Shown one piece after another: positions 51,110-60,535 of a stretch of 64,000 nucleotides of DNA (the stretch's first letter is position 1; every line of letters begins with the position of its first letter). Source of the stretch: Morococcus cerebrosus (GTDB lineage Bacteria > Pseudomonadota > Gammaproteobacteria > Burkholderiales > Neisseriaceae); assembly GCF_022749515.1 (NCBI RefSeq), contig NZ_CP094242.1, positions 1,550,001-1,614,000 on the forward strand, in the 5' to 3' direction. The notes beneath the pieces were generated by a model. It did not search any database. It was not told the DNA's origin and was given only the letters and a program-made list of their open reading frames with translations. The translations under genes and the position numbers were made by a program.

Positions 51110-52201
51110 CTACTTGGTAATGTCTGGCGTATCGACGGCTACGTCGGCATTTTGCGCGCGATGGCGCAGGGCGTGGTCGATAAGAACGAGCGCGAGCATG
51201 GCTTCGGCGATGGGGGCGGCGCGCAGACCGACGCAGGGGTCGTGTCTGCCGTGGGTGGCGAGTTCGACAGGATTGCCGTTGATGTCGATGCTGCGGCGCG
51301 GTGTGGCGATGGAGCTGGTGGGTTTGATGGCAATGTTGACGTGGATGTCCTGCCCGGTGCTGATGCCGCCGAGGATGCCGCCGGAGTGGTTGGACAGGAA
51401 GCCTTGCGGGGTGAGTTCATCGCCGTGTTCGCTGCCGCGTTGGACGATGCTGCCGAAGCCCGCGCCGATTTCCACGCCTTTGACGGCGTTGATGCCCATC
51501 ATGGCGTAGGCGATTTCGGCATCGAGGCGGTCGAAAACGGGTTCGCCCAAGCCCACGGGGACGTTGGCCGCTTCGATATGCAGTTTCGCGCCGACGGAAT
51601 CCAACGATTTGCGCACGCTGTCCATATAGCTTTCCAGCTCGGCGATTTGGCTTTGGTTGGCGGCAAAGAAGGGGTTTTGGGAAATGTGTTCGTAGCCTTC
51701 AAACTGAATTTCTTTTTCGCCGACTTGGGTCACGTAGGCGGTGATTTCCGTGCCGAATTTTTCTTTCAGCCATTTTTTGGCGACGGCTCCGGCGGCAACG
51801 CGGGCGGCGGTTTCGCGGGCGGAGCTCCTGCCGCCGCCGCGGTAGTCGCGCGTGCCGTATTTGTGCCAGTAGGTATAGTCGGCATGACCGGGACGGAAGC
51901 TGGTGGCGATGTTGCCGTAGTCTTTGCTGCGTTGGTCGGTATTGCGGATTAAGAGGGCGATGGGTGTGCCGGTGGTTTTGCCTTCGAAGACGCCGGAGAG
52001 GATTTCGACTTGGTCGGCTTCGCGGCGTTGGGTAACGTGGCGGCTGGTGCCGGGTTTGCGCCGGTCGAGGTCGGCTTGGATGTCTGATTCGGCCAATGCC
52101 AGTCCGGGCGGGCAGCCGTCGATGATGCAGCCCAAACCTGCACCGTGGCTTTCGCCGAAGGTGGTAACGGTGAAGAGTTGTCCGAAAGTGTTGCCTGCCA
52201 T
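51110..52201 (-). CDS. aroC: Chorismate synthase
   Basis: Last shared step of aromatic synthesis: EPSP to chorismate, needing reduced FMN. 363 residues. Signature regions: [29 protein letters not shown] at the start, [30 protein letters not shown], and [18 protein letters not shown] near the end. ATG at 52201. It forms its own unit; a DUS lies in its upstream region at 52250. Confidence 0.97.
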   Translation of the reverse strand: MAGNTFGQLFTVTTFGESHGAGLGCIIDGCPPGLALAESDIQADLDRRKPGTSRHVTQRREADQVEILSGVFEGKTTGTPIALLIRNTDQRSKDYGNIATSFRPGHADYTYWHKYGTRDYRGGGRSSARETAARVAAGAVAKKWLKEKFGTEITAYVTQVGEKEIQFEGYEHISQNPFFAANQSQIAELESYMDSVRKSLDSVGAKLHIEAANVPVGLGEPVFDRLDAEIAYAMMGINAVKGVEIGAGFGSIVQRGSEHGDELTPQGFLSNHSGGILGGISTGQDIHVNIAIKPTSSIATPRRSIDINGNPVELATHGRHDPCVGLRAAPIAEAMLALVLIDHALRHRAQNADVAVDTPDITK

Positions 52202-52304
52202 GCTTCCCTCTATCGGTTATATGCTGAAAGATGACGGATTTTAGCATACAAAGGTCGTCTGAAACGCTTTCGGCGGGCGAATCCTACCTTTGACACACCT
52301 TCTG

Positions 52305-53075
52305 TTATCGAATCAAATCCCAAGCGAATTTGCCTATGGTCAGGCACAGCAACACCATAAATCCATAACGCAGAAACTGGGTGCCGCCGCGTATCGCCAA
52401 TTTCGCGCCGACCACGCCGCCGCACAAATTCGCCAGCGCAAGCGGGATTGCCCACGCCCAAACGACGTGTCCTTGCGGGATGAAAAATGTCAGCGCGGCG
52501 AGGTTGGTGGTCGAGTTGATGACTTTGCCCGATGCGTTTGCCGTCAAAAAATCGTAGCCGTAAAAACGGACGAACACGAAAGCCAAAAGGCTGCCCGTCC
52601 CCGGCCCGAAAATCCCGTCGTAAAAGCCGATTAATGCGCCGAAAAACAAGCCCCACAAGGTTTCGCGGCGCGTCAGCTTTTCAGTGCGCACCGTTTGTCC
52701 CAAATCTTTTTTGATAAAGGTATAAACACACATGGCAATCATGATGACCAGCATCGCCGGTTTCATGTATTGCACAGGGAAAAAGACCACGGCTTTCGCG
52801 CCCAGATAGGAAGCGGCAAACGCCAGCACGGCTGCGGGCAGCAGCATTTTCCACGGTACGGGGATTCTGCGCAGATATTGCCCCGTGGCAGTAACCGTCC
52901 CGCAGCAGGAGGCAAACTTATTCACGCCCATCACCGAAGCAACAGGCGTGGAAGTGGGCAGCAAGTTGAATAATCCGGGTATTTGCAACAACCCACCACC
53001 GCCAACCGCCGCGTCCATCAGTCCGGCGCAAAATCCTGTGAGCATTAAGAGGTAGAAAAAGGAATCTACGGGCAT
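52305..53075 (-). CDS. TSUP (TauE/SafE)-family membrane permease
   Basis: 256 residues with about eight hydrophobic helices. Family marks are GFCAGLMDAAVGGGGLLQIPGL in the first half and the matching GFYDGIFGPGTGSLLAF in the second, the internal duplication typical of TSUP. Members export sulfite or organosulfur anions or act with unknown substrates; the neighbours give no hint. Inner membrane. Probably independent of aroC, as about 100 bases with a DUS lie between. Confidence 0.9.
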   Translation of the reverse strand: MPVDSFFYLLMLTGFCAGLMDAAVGGGGLLQIPGLFNLLPTSTPVASVMGVNKFASCCGTVTATGQYLRRIPVPWKMLLPAAVLAFAASYLGAKAVVFFPVQYMKPAMLVIMIAMCVYTFIKKDLGQTVRTEKLTRRETLWGLFFGALIGFYDGIFGPGTGSLLAFVFVRFYGYDFLTANASGKVINSTTNLAALTFFIPQGHVVWAWAIPLALANLCGGVVGAKLAIRGGTQFLRYGFMVLLCLTIGKFAWDLIR

Positions 53076-53111
53076 GATGATTTAGGCTTTATTGGAAATT
53101 TGTTATCAGGG

Positions 53112-53179
53112 AAAAGGTCGTCTGAAAACAGTTCTGCACATGAAAATCCATGGTTTTAAAATGTTCAAACGACCTTTTT
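53112..53179 (-). terminator. trmA terminator (degenerate DUS pair)
   Basis: AAAAGGTCGTCTGAAAAC and TTCAAACGACCTTTTT face each other over a roughly 34-base loop; the right arm is mutated (CAAACGACC). Confidence 0.6.
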
Positions 53180-53192
53180 CAAATCCACTTCT

Positions 53193-54275
53193 TTATTTCT
53201 TCTTCAAATAAACGCCGCTTTCGATATGGTGCGTAAACGGGAATTGGTCAAACAACGCGGCGCGTTCGACAGTATGGGTTTGGCAGAGGGTATCGAGGTT
53301 CGCGCGCAAGGTCTCGGGATTGCAGGAAATATAGATAATGTTGTCAAACTGGGAAACCAGCTTCAGCGTTTCATCATCGACGCCGGCTCGGGGCGGATCG
53401 ACAAAAATCGTAGAAAAATCATAATCTTTCAACGAGATACCCTGTTCTTGCAGGCGGCGGAATTCGCGGCTTTGGGTATAGGCTTCGGTAAATTCTTCCG
53501 CAGAGAGGCGGGCGATTTTGATGTTGTCCCTTTGGTTGGCTTCGATATTCCACTGTGCGGCATAAACGGAAGTTTTGGACACTTCGGTCGCCAACACCTG
53601 ACGGAAATGCTGCGAGAGCGGCAGGGTGAAATTACCGTTGCCGCAGTAGAGTTCGAGCAGGTCGCCGCCGAGGTTTTGCGCGACATCGCATGCCCAGCCG
53701 AGCATTTTTTCGCACACGCGGGCGTTGGGCTGCGTGAAACTGCCTTCGACTTGGCGGTAGCGGAAGGTCTTGCCGTTTACGTTCAGCTCTTCGATTATAT
53801 AGTCTTGAGTCAAAACGATTTTCTGCCCCCTACTCCGACCGATGATATGGATGCCCAATTCACGCGCCAAAGTTTCCGCTGCACGTTGCCACGCTTCGCC
53901 CAGTTTTTTGTGGTAAATCATGGTAACGAGCATCTCGCCGCTCAACGCAGACAAAAATTCTACGGCGTACCAGCGGTTTTTGAGTTCGGGATTTTGCGCA
54001 GCAGCTTCGATGAGTTTGGGCATTAAGGCATTGATGGACTCAGCGGCGGCGGGAAATTGATCGCAACGTATCAGACTTGCGCCACTCGCCTTCTGCCCGC
54101 GCTCGAACATGGCATAAAACATTTCACCACCTTCGTGCCAAATGCGAAATTCGGCGCGCATACGGTAATGCTGTTCGGGGGATTCGAAAACTTGAATTTC
54201 AGGAAAATCCAAACCTTGGAAAAGCTGTTGCAAGTATTGGATTTTTTGGTCGAGCTGTTGCGTATAAACGGTCAT
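53193..54275 (-). CDS. trmA: tRNA (uracil-5-)-methyltransferase
   Basis: Forms m5U54 in the T-loop of tRNAs with SAM. 360 residues. The SAM region is [26 protein letters not shown] and [12 protein letters not shown] with the nucleophilic Cys near residue 318 complete the active site. It lacks the iron-sulfur cysteines of RlmD/RumA, which favours TrmA. ATG at 54275. Confidence 0.96.
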   Translation of the reverse strand: MTVYTQQLDQKIQYLQQLFQGLDFPEIQVFESPEQHYRMRAEFRIWHEGGEMFYAMFERGQKASGASLIRCDQFPAAAESINALMPKLIEAAAQNPELKNRWYAVEFLSALSGEMLVTMIYHKKLGEAWQRAAETLARELGIHIIGRSRGQKIVLTQDYIIEELNVNGKTFRYRQVEGSFTQPNARVCEKMLGWACDVAQNLGGDLLELYCGNGNFTLPLSQHFRQVLATEVSKTSVYAAQWNIEANQRDNIKIARLSAEEFTEAYTQSREFRRLQEQGISLKDYDFSTIFVDPPRAGVDDETLKLVSQFDNIIYISCNPETLRANLDTLCQTHTVERAALFDQFPFTHHIESGVYLKKK

Positions 54276-54363
54276 TGGAGAAATGTCTCATGAAAAAATG
54301 TCGTAATGTCGGTTTGGTCGGCAGGTTGGCATAAAGATGTTTAACAACACCGAAAATGCTGAC

Positions 54364-54410
54364 AAAGGTCGTCTGAAACCTACCCACGCTTGTTTTCAGA
54401 CGACCTTTTA
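54364..54410 (-). terminator. Terminator of the GntR-type gene (inverted DUS)
   Basis: AAAGGTCGTCTGAAAC and TTGTTTTCAGACGACCTTTT face each other 12 bases past the stop. Confidence 0.75.
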
Positions 54411-54421
54411 TCGGCATTTGA

Positions 54422-55138
54422 TTACTCGCCTTCGTATTTGCGTTCCAAACGCTCCACGCACGCGCTTAAGTGTTTGCGCATGACTTTGACGACGCGGTTG
54501 CGTTTGCCGTTGACCAGCAGGTCGAGGATTTCGCGGTGTTCGGAATGGGTGTGGGTGTTGATGGTGCGTTTTTCATGACGTTGCGCATCGAAGACGGCGA
54601 CGATGAGCGAAGAACGGGCGCACAGGGTGTTCATGATATCGAACAAGACATTATTGTCGATCAAGCGTGCCAGTTCGACGTGAAAGGCATTGGATAAGCG
54701 GTTCCAACCCACGCGGTCGCCGCTGTCGGACGCCTGTTCTTCACGCTCGATCATCGCGTAGAGCGGCTGGAGGCGGGTTTCCAAATCGGGCATATCGGAC
54801 AGGAGGTTCAAAATCATGCTTTCCATTTCGATACGCGCGTTGAACACGTCCTGCATTTCCTTCAAATCGGGAACATGGACGAACGCGCCGCGATTGGGCT
54901 GCAAATCGACGATTTTGTCGTGTGCCAACAGGGACAGCGCGCCGCGCACTGTATTGCGCGAGCAAACCATCTGGCGGCACAGCTCGGATTCGGTCAGTTT
55001 TTTGCCGGGCAGTAAAACATGGTCGGTGATGCCGTCAAGTATCAGGGCGTAAACGCGGAATAGCTCCGAATCGTGCCTGCCTGCCGGCATCATGGAAGAA
55101 GGGGTAGGCGCATGGAGGGTATCGTTATCGGTATTCAT
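54422..55138 (-). CDS. GntR/FadR-family transcription regulator
   Basis: 238 residues. A winged helix-turn-helix (ILDGITDHVLLPGKKLTESELCRQMVCSRNTVRGALSLLAHDKIVDLQPNRGAFV, about 32-87) is followed by an all-helical FCD ligand domain with candidate metal ligands (D/H in FHVELARLI, HSEHREILDLL). FCD regulators sense small carboxylic acids. N. meningitidis GdhR is of this type, but no gdhA lies here, so I give no symbol. A candidate sRNA is divergently transcribed from its upstream region. Confidence 0.88.
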   Translation of the reverse strand: MNTDNDTLHAPTPSSMMPAGRHDSELFRVYALILDGITDHVLLPGKKLTESELCRQMVCSRNTVRGALSLLAHDKIVDLQPNRGAFVHVPDLKEMQDVFNARIEMESMILNLLSDMPDLETRLQPLYAMIEREEQASDSGDRVGWNRLSNAFHVELARLIDNNVLFDIMNTLCARSSLIVAVFDAQRHEKRTINTHTHSEHREILDLLVNGKRNRVVKVMRKHLSACVERLERKYEGE

Positions 55139-55283
55139 TATTTAAGCTCTCCTCATAGTCTGGCGTGTCATATCGTTTGAAATAACAGAAATTTTGCGAC
55201 GGCGGCAACCCGCCCCTTATCGCTTTTTGCTTGATTCCATTTCGATATAGCACAAAATCTGATTAAGATATAATTAAAAATTG

Positions 55284-55312
55284 TTGACAATCTCTAGTGA
55301 AGCTTGCACAAT
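55284..55312 (+). promoter_or_regulatory. Promoter of candidate sRNA upstream of the GntR gene
   Basis: TTGACA (55284-55289), 17 bases, CACAAT (55307-55312). It points away from the GntR gene, toward a terminator 55 bases after the predicted start. Confidence 0.6.
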
Positions 55313-55318
55313 ATCCTC

Positions 55319-55409
55319 ACAAGGCCAAGTTATGAAGGCTGATAGAGAGAGAATCCACAATAAGCAAGCAGATATATTCATAGTGTAGCGTGAATATATC
55401 TGCTTTTTT
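55319..55409 (+). ncRNA. Candidate small RNA between GntR and OsmC genes
   Basis: About 91 nt. It ends in a very strong intrinsic terminator: a perfect 15-bp stem (AAGCAGATATATTCA / TGAATATATCTGCTT), ten-base loop, then T. No plus-strand gene follows; the next gene ends on the opposite strand. The 5' part is open and purine-rich (GATAGAGAGAGAATCC). It also holds an 18-codon frame from 55332 (MKADRERIHNKQADIFIV) with no ribosome site and ending inside the hairpin, so I favour an RNA over a peptide. Confidence 0.55.
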
Positions 55410-55457
55410 GTTGGGCGGCCTTTATTCACGCTTTAACAATATTCCGCCTCTAAACGC

Positions 55458-55495
55458 TTTTCAGACGACCCCAAGGATACGGGGTCGTCTGAAAA
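55458..55495 (-). terminator. OsmC gene terminator (inverted DUS)
   Basis: TTTTCAGACGACCCC and GGGGTCGTCTGAAAA form a 15-bp stem two bases past the stop at 55497. Confidence 0.8.
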
Positions 55496-55496
55496 A

Positions 55497-55916
55497 TTAC
55501 TCCACTTCGACGGTTTCAAAACTGTGGGTGATTTTCGCCGCCTTGCCCAGCATAATCGAGGCGGAACAATATTTCTCGGCGGACATCTGCACGGCGCGCT
55601 CGATGGCGGATTCGGTCAGGTTGTGTCCGATAACTTTAAAATGGATGTGGATTTCGGTGAACACGCGCGGGGCATCGTCGGCGCGCTTCGCGGTAACCGT
55701 CGCCTGGCAGTCCACCACCTTTTGACGCTGCTTCTCGGCAATCATCACGACATCGATGCTGGAACAGCCCGCCACACCCAAAAGCAGCATTTCCATCGGG
55801 CTGGGGCCGCGTTTCGCCTGCCCTTCCGCCGCCGCGCCTTCCATGACGACGCTGTGTCCGTTTTCGGTCGTGCCGACAAAGCACATTCCGTCTATCCATT
55901 TTGATGTAACTTGCAT
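55497..55916 (-). CDS. OsmC-family protein
   Basis: 139 residues from the ATG at 55916 (MQVTSKWIDGMCFVG). The two OsmC/Ohr cysteines are present: GVAGCSSIDVVMIAEK and EKYCSASIML. These form the thiol pair that reduces organic hydroperoxides. The closest subgroup is the short YhfA-like one, whose in vivo substrate is unsettled. The longer frame upstream (to 56030) reads through a DUS region and is rejected. Confidence 0.9.
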   Translation of the reverse strand: MQVTSKWIDGMCFVGTTENGHSVVMEGAAAEGQAKRGPSPMEMLLLGVAGCSSIDVVMIAEKQRQKVVDCQATVTAKRADDAPRVFTEIHIHFKVIGHNLTESAIERAVQMSAEKYCSASIMLGKAAKITHSFETVEVE

Positions 55917-56008
55917 GATTGCCTTTCTATCGCAAAAATGCCTGAGAAACAGGCGCATTTTCATATTGTAAACATTTTTTACGGATAAATATAGGCGCAA
56001 GGATGGAG

Positions 56009-56055
56009 AAGGTCGTCTGAAAACTCGCAAAGCTTGTTTTCAGATGACCTTTTTT
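56009..56055. terminator. Inverted DUS pair after the UPF0210 gene
   Basis: AAGGTCGTCTGAAAAC and TTGTTTTCAGATGACCTTTTTT face each other 13 bases past the stop; the right arm has one changed base (GATGAC). Confidence 0.75.
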
Positions 56056-56067
56056 ATGGTCAAACAA

Positions 56068-57423
56068 TCAGTTCTTCATCGACTGCACCGGTGCGGGAAT
56101 CCTGCCGCCGCGGTTGACGAACACTTCGCACGAACCTTCTTTAACCGGCATCACGGGCGCGTAGCCCAGCAGGCCGCCGAACTCGACGCTGTCGCCGACG
56201 GTTTTGCCCGTTACCGGAATGATGCGCACAGCGGTGGTTTTGCTGTTGATCATGCCGATGGCGGCTTCATCGGCGATGATGCCGGAAATCGTGTGTGCGG
56301 GCGTGTCGCCGGGAACGGCAATCATGTCCAGCCCGACCGAGCAAACGGCGGTCATCGCTTCGAGTTTGTCCAACGTCAGCACGCCTGCTTCGGCGGCGGC
56401 AATCATGCCTTCGTCTTCGGAAACGGGGATAAACGCGCCGCTCAACCCGCCGACCGCGCTGGAAGCCATCATGCCGCCTTTTTTCACGGCATCGTTCAGC
56501 AATGCCAAGGCAGCCGTCGTGCCGTGCGTACCGCAAACGCTTAAACCCATTTCTTCAAGGATGCGTGCCACCGAGTCGCCGACGGCGGGGGTCGGTGCCA
56601 GCGACAAATCGAGAATGCCGAACGGGATGCCCAGTATTTTCGAGGCTTCGCGGCCGATGAGTTCGCCCACGCGGGTGATTTTGAAGGCGGTTTTCTTCAC
56701 GACTTCGGCAACTTCGGTCAGGCTGACCGCGTCCGAATTTTCCAGCGCGGCTTTGACCACGCCCGGCCCAGATACACCGACGTTGATGACGGCGTCCGCT
56801 TCGCCCGCACCGTGAAACGCACCCGCCATAAACGGATTGTCTTCCACCGCGTTGCAGAACACGACAATTTTGGCGCAGCCGAAACCTTCGGGCGTGATTT
56901 CCGCCGTGCGTTTGATGGTTTCCCCCGCCAGTCTGACCGCATCCATATTGATACCGGCGCGCGTGCTGCCGATATTAATGGAGCTGCACACGATGTCGGT
57001 AGTCTTCATCGCTTCGGGAATGGAGCGGATTAACACCTCGTCTGAAGGCGACATGCCTTTTTGCACCAGCGCGGAAAAGCCGCCGATAAAAGACACGCCG
57101 ATGGCTTTGGCTGCCTTGTCCAAAGTCTGCGCCACGCTGACGTAAGAATCGGCTTTGGTTGCCGCCGCGATTTGGGCAATCGGCGTGACGGAAATACGCT
57201 GATTCACAATCGGCACGCCGTATTTGGCGGAGAGGTGTTTCGCCGTAGCGACCAAATCTTTGCCGACAGTGGTGATTTTGTTGTAAATGTTTTGGTTCAA
57301 TACATTGATATCAGTGCTGATACAGTCGTGCAAATCAATGCCTATGGTAATGGTGCGGACGTCAAAATGCTGGTCGGCAACCATTTTGACGGTTTCTAAA
57401 ATTTCGCCGGATTGGATACTCAT
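56068..57423 (-). CDS. UPF0210/DUF711 (PFL-like) protein
   Basis: 451 residues from the ATG at 57423 ([31 protein letters not shown]). Long conserved DUF711 blocks are visible: [50 protein letters not shown] and [12 protein letters not shown]. The fold is related to glycyl-radical PFL-like proteins, but I see no radical loop and the function is unknown. Its ATG is 14 bases from the stop of the ACT-domain gene, and this pair occurs together in many bacteria, so they probably form a regulator-enzyme unit. Confidence 0.92.
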   Translation of the reverse strand: MSIQSGEILETVKMVADQHFDVRTITIGIDLHDCISTDINVLNQNIYNKITTVGKDLVATAKHLSAKYGVPIVNQRISVTPIAQIAAATKADSYVSVAQTLDKAAKAIGVSFIGGFSALVQKGMSPSDEVLIRSIPEAMKTTDIVCSSINIGSTRAGINMDAVRLAGETIKRTAEITPEGFGCAKIVVFCNAVEDNPFMAGAFHGAGEADAVINVGVSGPGVVKAALENSDAVSLTEVAEVVKKTAFKITRVGELIGREASKILGIPFGILDLSLAPTPAVGDSVARILEEMGLSVCGTHGTTAALALLNDAVKKGGMMASSAVGGLSGAFIPVSEDEGMIAAAEAGVLTLDKLEAMTAVCSVGLDMIAVPGDTPAHTISGIIADEAAIGMINSKTTAVRIIPVTGKTVGDSVEFGGLLGYAPVMPVKEGSCEVFVNRGGRIPAPVQSMKN

Positions 57424-57437
57424 TACATTCCTCCGAC

Positions 57438-57710
57438 TCAAATGCGGTGCATGGCTTGGAAGATTTCTTCGTTTTGCATACGGATGTCGAGCGCGAGTTT
57501 TTTGCTCTCTTCCGCAAACAAATCCAGCATTTCCTGCCGCGATTTGGGGCATTTCGAGGTATCCACCAAGATAATCATGGTGAAGAAATCGTCCATCAGC
57601 TGCTGGCTGATATTGAGGATGTTGATTTGGTTTTCCGCCAAAATTCTGGAAACGTCGTACACGATGCCGACGCGGTCTTTGCCGATGACAGTGATGACTG
57701 AATTGTTCAT
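57438..57710 (-). CDS. ACT-domain protein (UPF0237)
   Basis: 90 residues, a single ACT fold ([37 protein letters not shown]...), the glycine-cleavage-repressor-like type without a DNA-binding part. ACT domains bind amino acids, so it may adjust the activity of the UPF0210 protein made from the same operon. Start at 57710, with GGACCCTG upstream. Confidence 0.92.
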   Translation of the reverse strand: MNNSVITVIGKDRVGIVYDVSRILAENQINILNISQQLMDDFFTMIILVDTSKCPKSRQEMLDLFAEESKKLALDIRMQNEEIFQAMHRI

Positions 57711-57832
57711 AAGTCAGGGTCCTTGTAGGGGTCGTCTGAAAAATTGATTTGGGAAATTATAGCACCGCTTTAGAATAATATGACTTGGATTGTTGACAAT
57801 TTTGCATTGCCCGAACCTGATATTCCGTCTGC

Positions 57833-57939
57833 CGTCATTCCCGCGCAGGCGGGAATCCAGATTTATCCGTGCAGAAATCGTCAAAGAAAAAAGTTTCCTA
57901 AATTTTATGTTCTGGATTCCCGCCTGCGCGGGAATGACG
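57833..57939. repeat. NIME unit (dRS3-bounded repeat)
   Basis: CGTCATTCCCGCGCAGGCGGGAAT and its inverted partner enclose about 60 bp. The surrounding 57711-58057 gap has no gene; it also holds a single DUS at 57730. Confidence 0.88.
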
Positions 57940-57980
57940 GCCGCTCTTAAAATATTTGGATTTTCAAAAAGCCCTATGAA

Positions 57981-58037
57981 GAAGGTCGTCTGAAAACCAT
58001 GTAACGAAACCGTTAACTTTGTTTTCAGACGACCTTC
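57981..58037 (-). terminator. alr terminator (inverted DUS)
   Basis: GAAGGTCGTCTGAAAAC and GTTTTCAGACGACCTTC face each other 21 bases past the alr stop. Confidence 0.7.
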
Positions 58038-58057
58038 AGTTCAAACCGCTACTTAAA

Positions 58058-59116
58058 TCACTCCGAATAGGTAAACTTCGCACGTTTGACGTTGCAAAGG
58101 ATTTCATACGGAATCATACCGGCGGCTTCGGCGACTTCGTTGATATTAACAATGTCGCCCCACAATTCGACTTCCGCACCCAAACCTTCTTTGGAAGCAT
58201 CGAGTTCGACGGTGATCATGTCCATAGACACCCTGCCGATGATGCGGCTGCGTTTGCCTTCGACGGCAACGGGCGAATTGGTCGAGGCTCGGCGAGGATA
58301 GCCGTCGGCGTAACCGCAGGCAATCAGGCCGACACGGGTAGATTTGCTGGTGTAAAACGTCGCGCCGTAGCCGATGGGAGAATGAGGTTGCAGAACGCGT
58401 TCGCCGAATACGCGGGAAGTCAGGCGCATGACGGGTTTCAGGCGTTCGTCCACGCCGCCGAACGGAGAAATGCCGTAAAGTGCCAGACCGGCACGACCCC
58501 AGTCGCGGCGAGCTTCGGGCACGTTCAGGATGGCAGCGGAGTTGGCGAGGCTTTCTTCGCCTTCCAAGCCTTCACACGCCAAATCAAAGGCTTCAAGCTG
58601 CATTTCGGTCATGCCGTTGTCGGGTTCGTCGGCGCAGGCAAAGTGGCTGAACTTGACGATGCCGTCAACGTGTTTGCATTGTTTCAGGGCGGTGTAGGCA
58701 GAAGTGTAATTGTGCGGAAAGAAACCGGCGCGGTGCATACCGGAATCCATTTTGAGCCAGACTTTAACGGGATTCTGCCAATGATGGGCGATTAAGGCTT
58801 CGAGTTGCCATTGGCTGCCGATGCCCGGCCACAAATTGTATTTATCGACGGTAGCGTATTCCGACGCTTCAAACACGCCTTCGAGCAATACGATGGGATT
58901 GCTAATGCCGCTCTCGCGCAATTCGACGGCTTCGTCCACGGTGGCGACGGCAAACCCGTCGGCAAGGTCAGACAATGCGTGGCTGCACCGTACCGCGCCG
59001 TGTCCGTAAGCGTCTGCTTTAATGACGGCAAGCATCTTGCCGCCGTGAATCTGTTTCAGGGTTTGGTAATTGTGGCGCAGATTGTCCAAGCGGATTCGGG
59101 CATTTAATGGACGCAT
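58058..59116 (-). CDS. alr: Alanine racemase
   Basis: PLP enzyme making D-alanine for peptidoglycan. 352 residues. The PLP lysine is Lys33 in AVIKADAYGHGA; the catalytic tyrosine region is SPIGYGATFY, and GLIACGYADGYPR and GRVSMDMI are family landmarks. ATG at 59116 (MRPLNARIRLDNLRHNY). Single gene between DUS pairs. Confidence 0.96.
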   Translation of the reverse strand: MRPLNARIRLDNLRHNYQTLKQIHGGKMLAVIKADAYGHGAVRCSHALSDLADGFAVATVDEAVELRESGISNPIVLLEGVFEASEYATVDKYNLWPGIGSQWQLEALIAHHWQNPVKVWLKMDSGMHRAGFFPHNYTSAYTALKQCKHVDGIVKFSHFACADEPDNGMTEMQLEAFDLACEGLEGEESLANSAAILNVPEARRDWGRAGLALYGISPFGGVDERLKPVMRLTSRVFGERVLQPHSPIGYGATFYTSKSTRVGLIACGYADGYPRRASTNSPVAVEGKRSRIIGRVSMDMITVELDASKEGLGAEVELWGDIVNINEVAEAAGMIPYEILCNVKRAKFTYSE

Positions 59117-59136
59117 GATTTGTTCTTTCCGTTAAT

Positions 59137-59180
59137 GAAGGTCGTCTGAAAATGGATATTCACGTTTTCAGACGACCTTT
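59137..59180. repeat. Inverted DUS pair upstream of alr
   Basis: GAAGGTCGTCTGAAAAT and CGTTTTCAGACGACCTTT face each other, upstream of alr and of the divergent kinase gene. No gene is seen in 59117-59574. Confidence 0.7.
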
Positions 59181-59441
59181 CGGTATTTTTAACGACCACA
59201 TTATAGGCTTAAAGAGAGGGTTTTTAAATATCGTAATGAAATGAAGAAAATTGGAATATATAGCCCGTCTGTTCAAACATATTCTGCCGATTTGTATTTA
59301 AATTTCAAAAATCAGCATATCCCCTTCCCAAAGCACTTATAAAATGAAAGAAAAATAAACCCTGCTAATTTGCCGAATCAGGCCGCCTGTAACGCAATAT
59401 TGTGATGAATCAAACTTCCTGACGGATAAGCCTACGATTGC

Positions 59442-59489
59442 TTGTCAGTCGGTAGATTTTAAAACATAATACTTACGCGCCTAAGTATT
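59442..59489 (+). promoter_or_regulatory. Promoter with overlapping palindrome upstream of PfkB kinase
   Basis: TTGTCA (59442-59447), 17 bases, CATAAT (59465-59470). A perfect 8-bp inverted repeat, AATACTTA-CGCGCC-TAAGTATT (59468-59489), overlaps the -10 and the predicted start of transcription, where a repressor would sit. It could instead be a 5' hairpin. Confidence 0.55.
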
Positions 59490-59574
59490 GGAGTTTTACT
59501 ACAAATACATGATGGGTAAGCCGTACGCAGCGCAGCAGTTCCAACCGATCAACTCAAAGCAAGGAAGGTCTAAA

Positions 59575-60456
59575 ATGAAAGTAACCAGTTTCGGCGAAGT
59601 GTTGTGGGACGATTTTCCAAGCGGCAAAGTGTTAGGCGGTGCGCCGCTGAACGTTTTGGTCCGTTTGCAATCCTTCGGGGTTGATACCGCCATCATCAGC
59701 CGCCGCGGCGATGATGCCGACGGCGAAGAGCTGCTGCGCCAAATCCAAGCGAAAAACGTCAATACCGACCTGCTGCAAGTGTGCAAAGAATGCGATACCA
59801 GCCTTGTCAAAGTCATCTTGGACAAATGCGGCAGCGCGTCATACGAAATCGTGTATCCCTGCGCTTGGGACCGCATCGTCGTCGAAGATGCCGCCTTGCA
59901 GCGTGTCGCCGAATCCGATGCCTTCGTGTTCGGCAGCCTTGCCACCCGCGACGAGGTTTCCCGTGCGGCTTTAGACAAACTGATGGAAAAAGCCAAATTC
60001 AAAATCTTCGACGTCAACCTGCGCAAACCCCACTACGACACCGACCGCCTGCTCGCCACCATGAAGCGTGCGGATATGCTCAAGCTCAATGACGACGAAT
60101 TGTACGAACTGTCCGCAATTTACGGCTCGCCCTACCACAGCATCGAACAAAACATCGCCTACCTCAACCGCTTGACCGGCGCACAAACCATCTGCGTCAC
60201 TTTAGGCGGACACGGTGCAATTTTATACAAAGACGGCGAACTCTACCGCCACTGCGGCTTCCGCATCAAAGTTGCCGATACGGTCGGCTCCGGCGACAGC
60301 TTCTTGGCAGGGCTGACCTATAAACTGCTCAACAATGCCGAGCCGCAAGAAGCCATTACCTTCGCCTGCGCTCTCGGCGCCCTAGTCGCCTCCAGACACG
60401 GCGCGACGCCCGACATTTCCTTGCAAGAAATCGAAAGCTTCATGAATCCGGCTTGA
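59575..60456 (+). CDS. PfkB-family carbohydrate kinase
   Basis: 293 residues from the ATG at 59575, which follows AAGGAAGG; an open frame from 59488 has no ribosome site. Ribokinase fold: GGAPLNVLVRLQSFG near the start (substrate), FDVNLRKPHY, LNDDE, and the catalytic DTVGSGDSFLAGL. The closest group is fructokinase-like; the sugar cannot be fixed by eye. Its promoter has an overlapping palindrome, suggesting control by a repressor. Confidence 0.88.
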   Translation: MKVTSFGEVLWDDFPSGKVLGGAPLNVLVRLQSFGVDTAIISRRGDDADGEELLRQIQAKNVNTDLLQVCKECDTSLVKVILDKCGSASYEIVYPCAWDRIVVEDAALQRVAESDAFVFGSLATRDEVSRAALDKLMEKAKFKIFDVNLRKPHYDTDRLLATMKRADMLKLNDDELYELSAIYGSPYHSIEQNIAYLNRLTGAQTICVTLGGHGAILYKDGELYRHCGFRIKVADTVGSGDSFLAGLTYKLLNNAEPQEAITFACALGALVASRHGATPDISLQEIESFMNPA

Positions 60457-60483
60457 TGTTTGCCATCAAAGGATGTCACAACA

Positions 60484-60526
60484 AAAGGTCGTCTGAAAAC
60501 GGATTTTCTGTTTTCAGACGACCTTT
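60484..60526. terminator. Bidirectional inverted DUS terminator
   Basis: AAAGGTCGTCTGAAAAC and TGTTTTCAGACGACCTTT lie between the converging kinase gene and thiD. Confidence 0.8.
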
Positions 60527-60535
60527 CCATATCCC

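Noticed and set aside
54422..55138. Naming the GntR regulator GdhR
   Set aside because: The family fits, but no gdhA or lactate permease gene is nearby and I cannot compare sequences.
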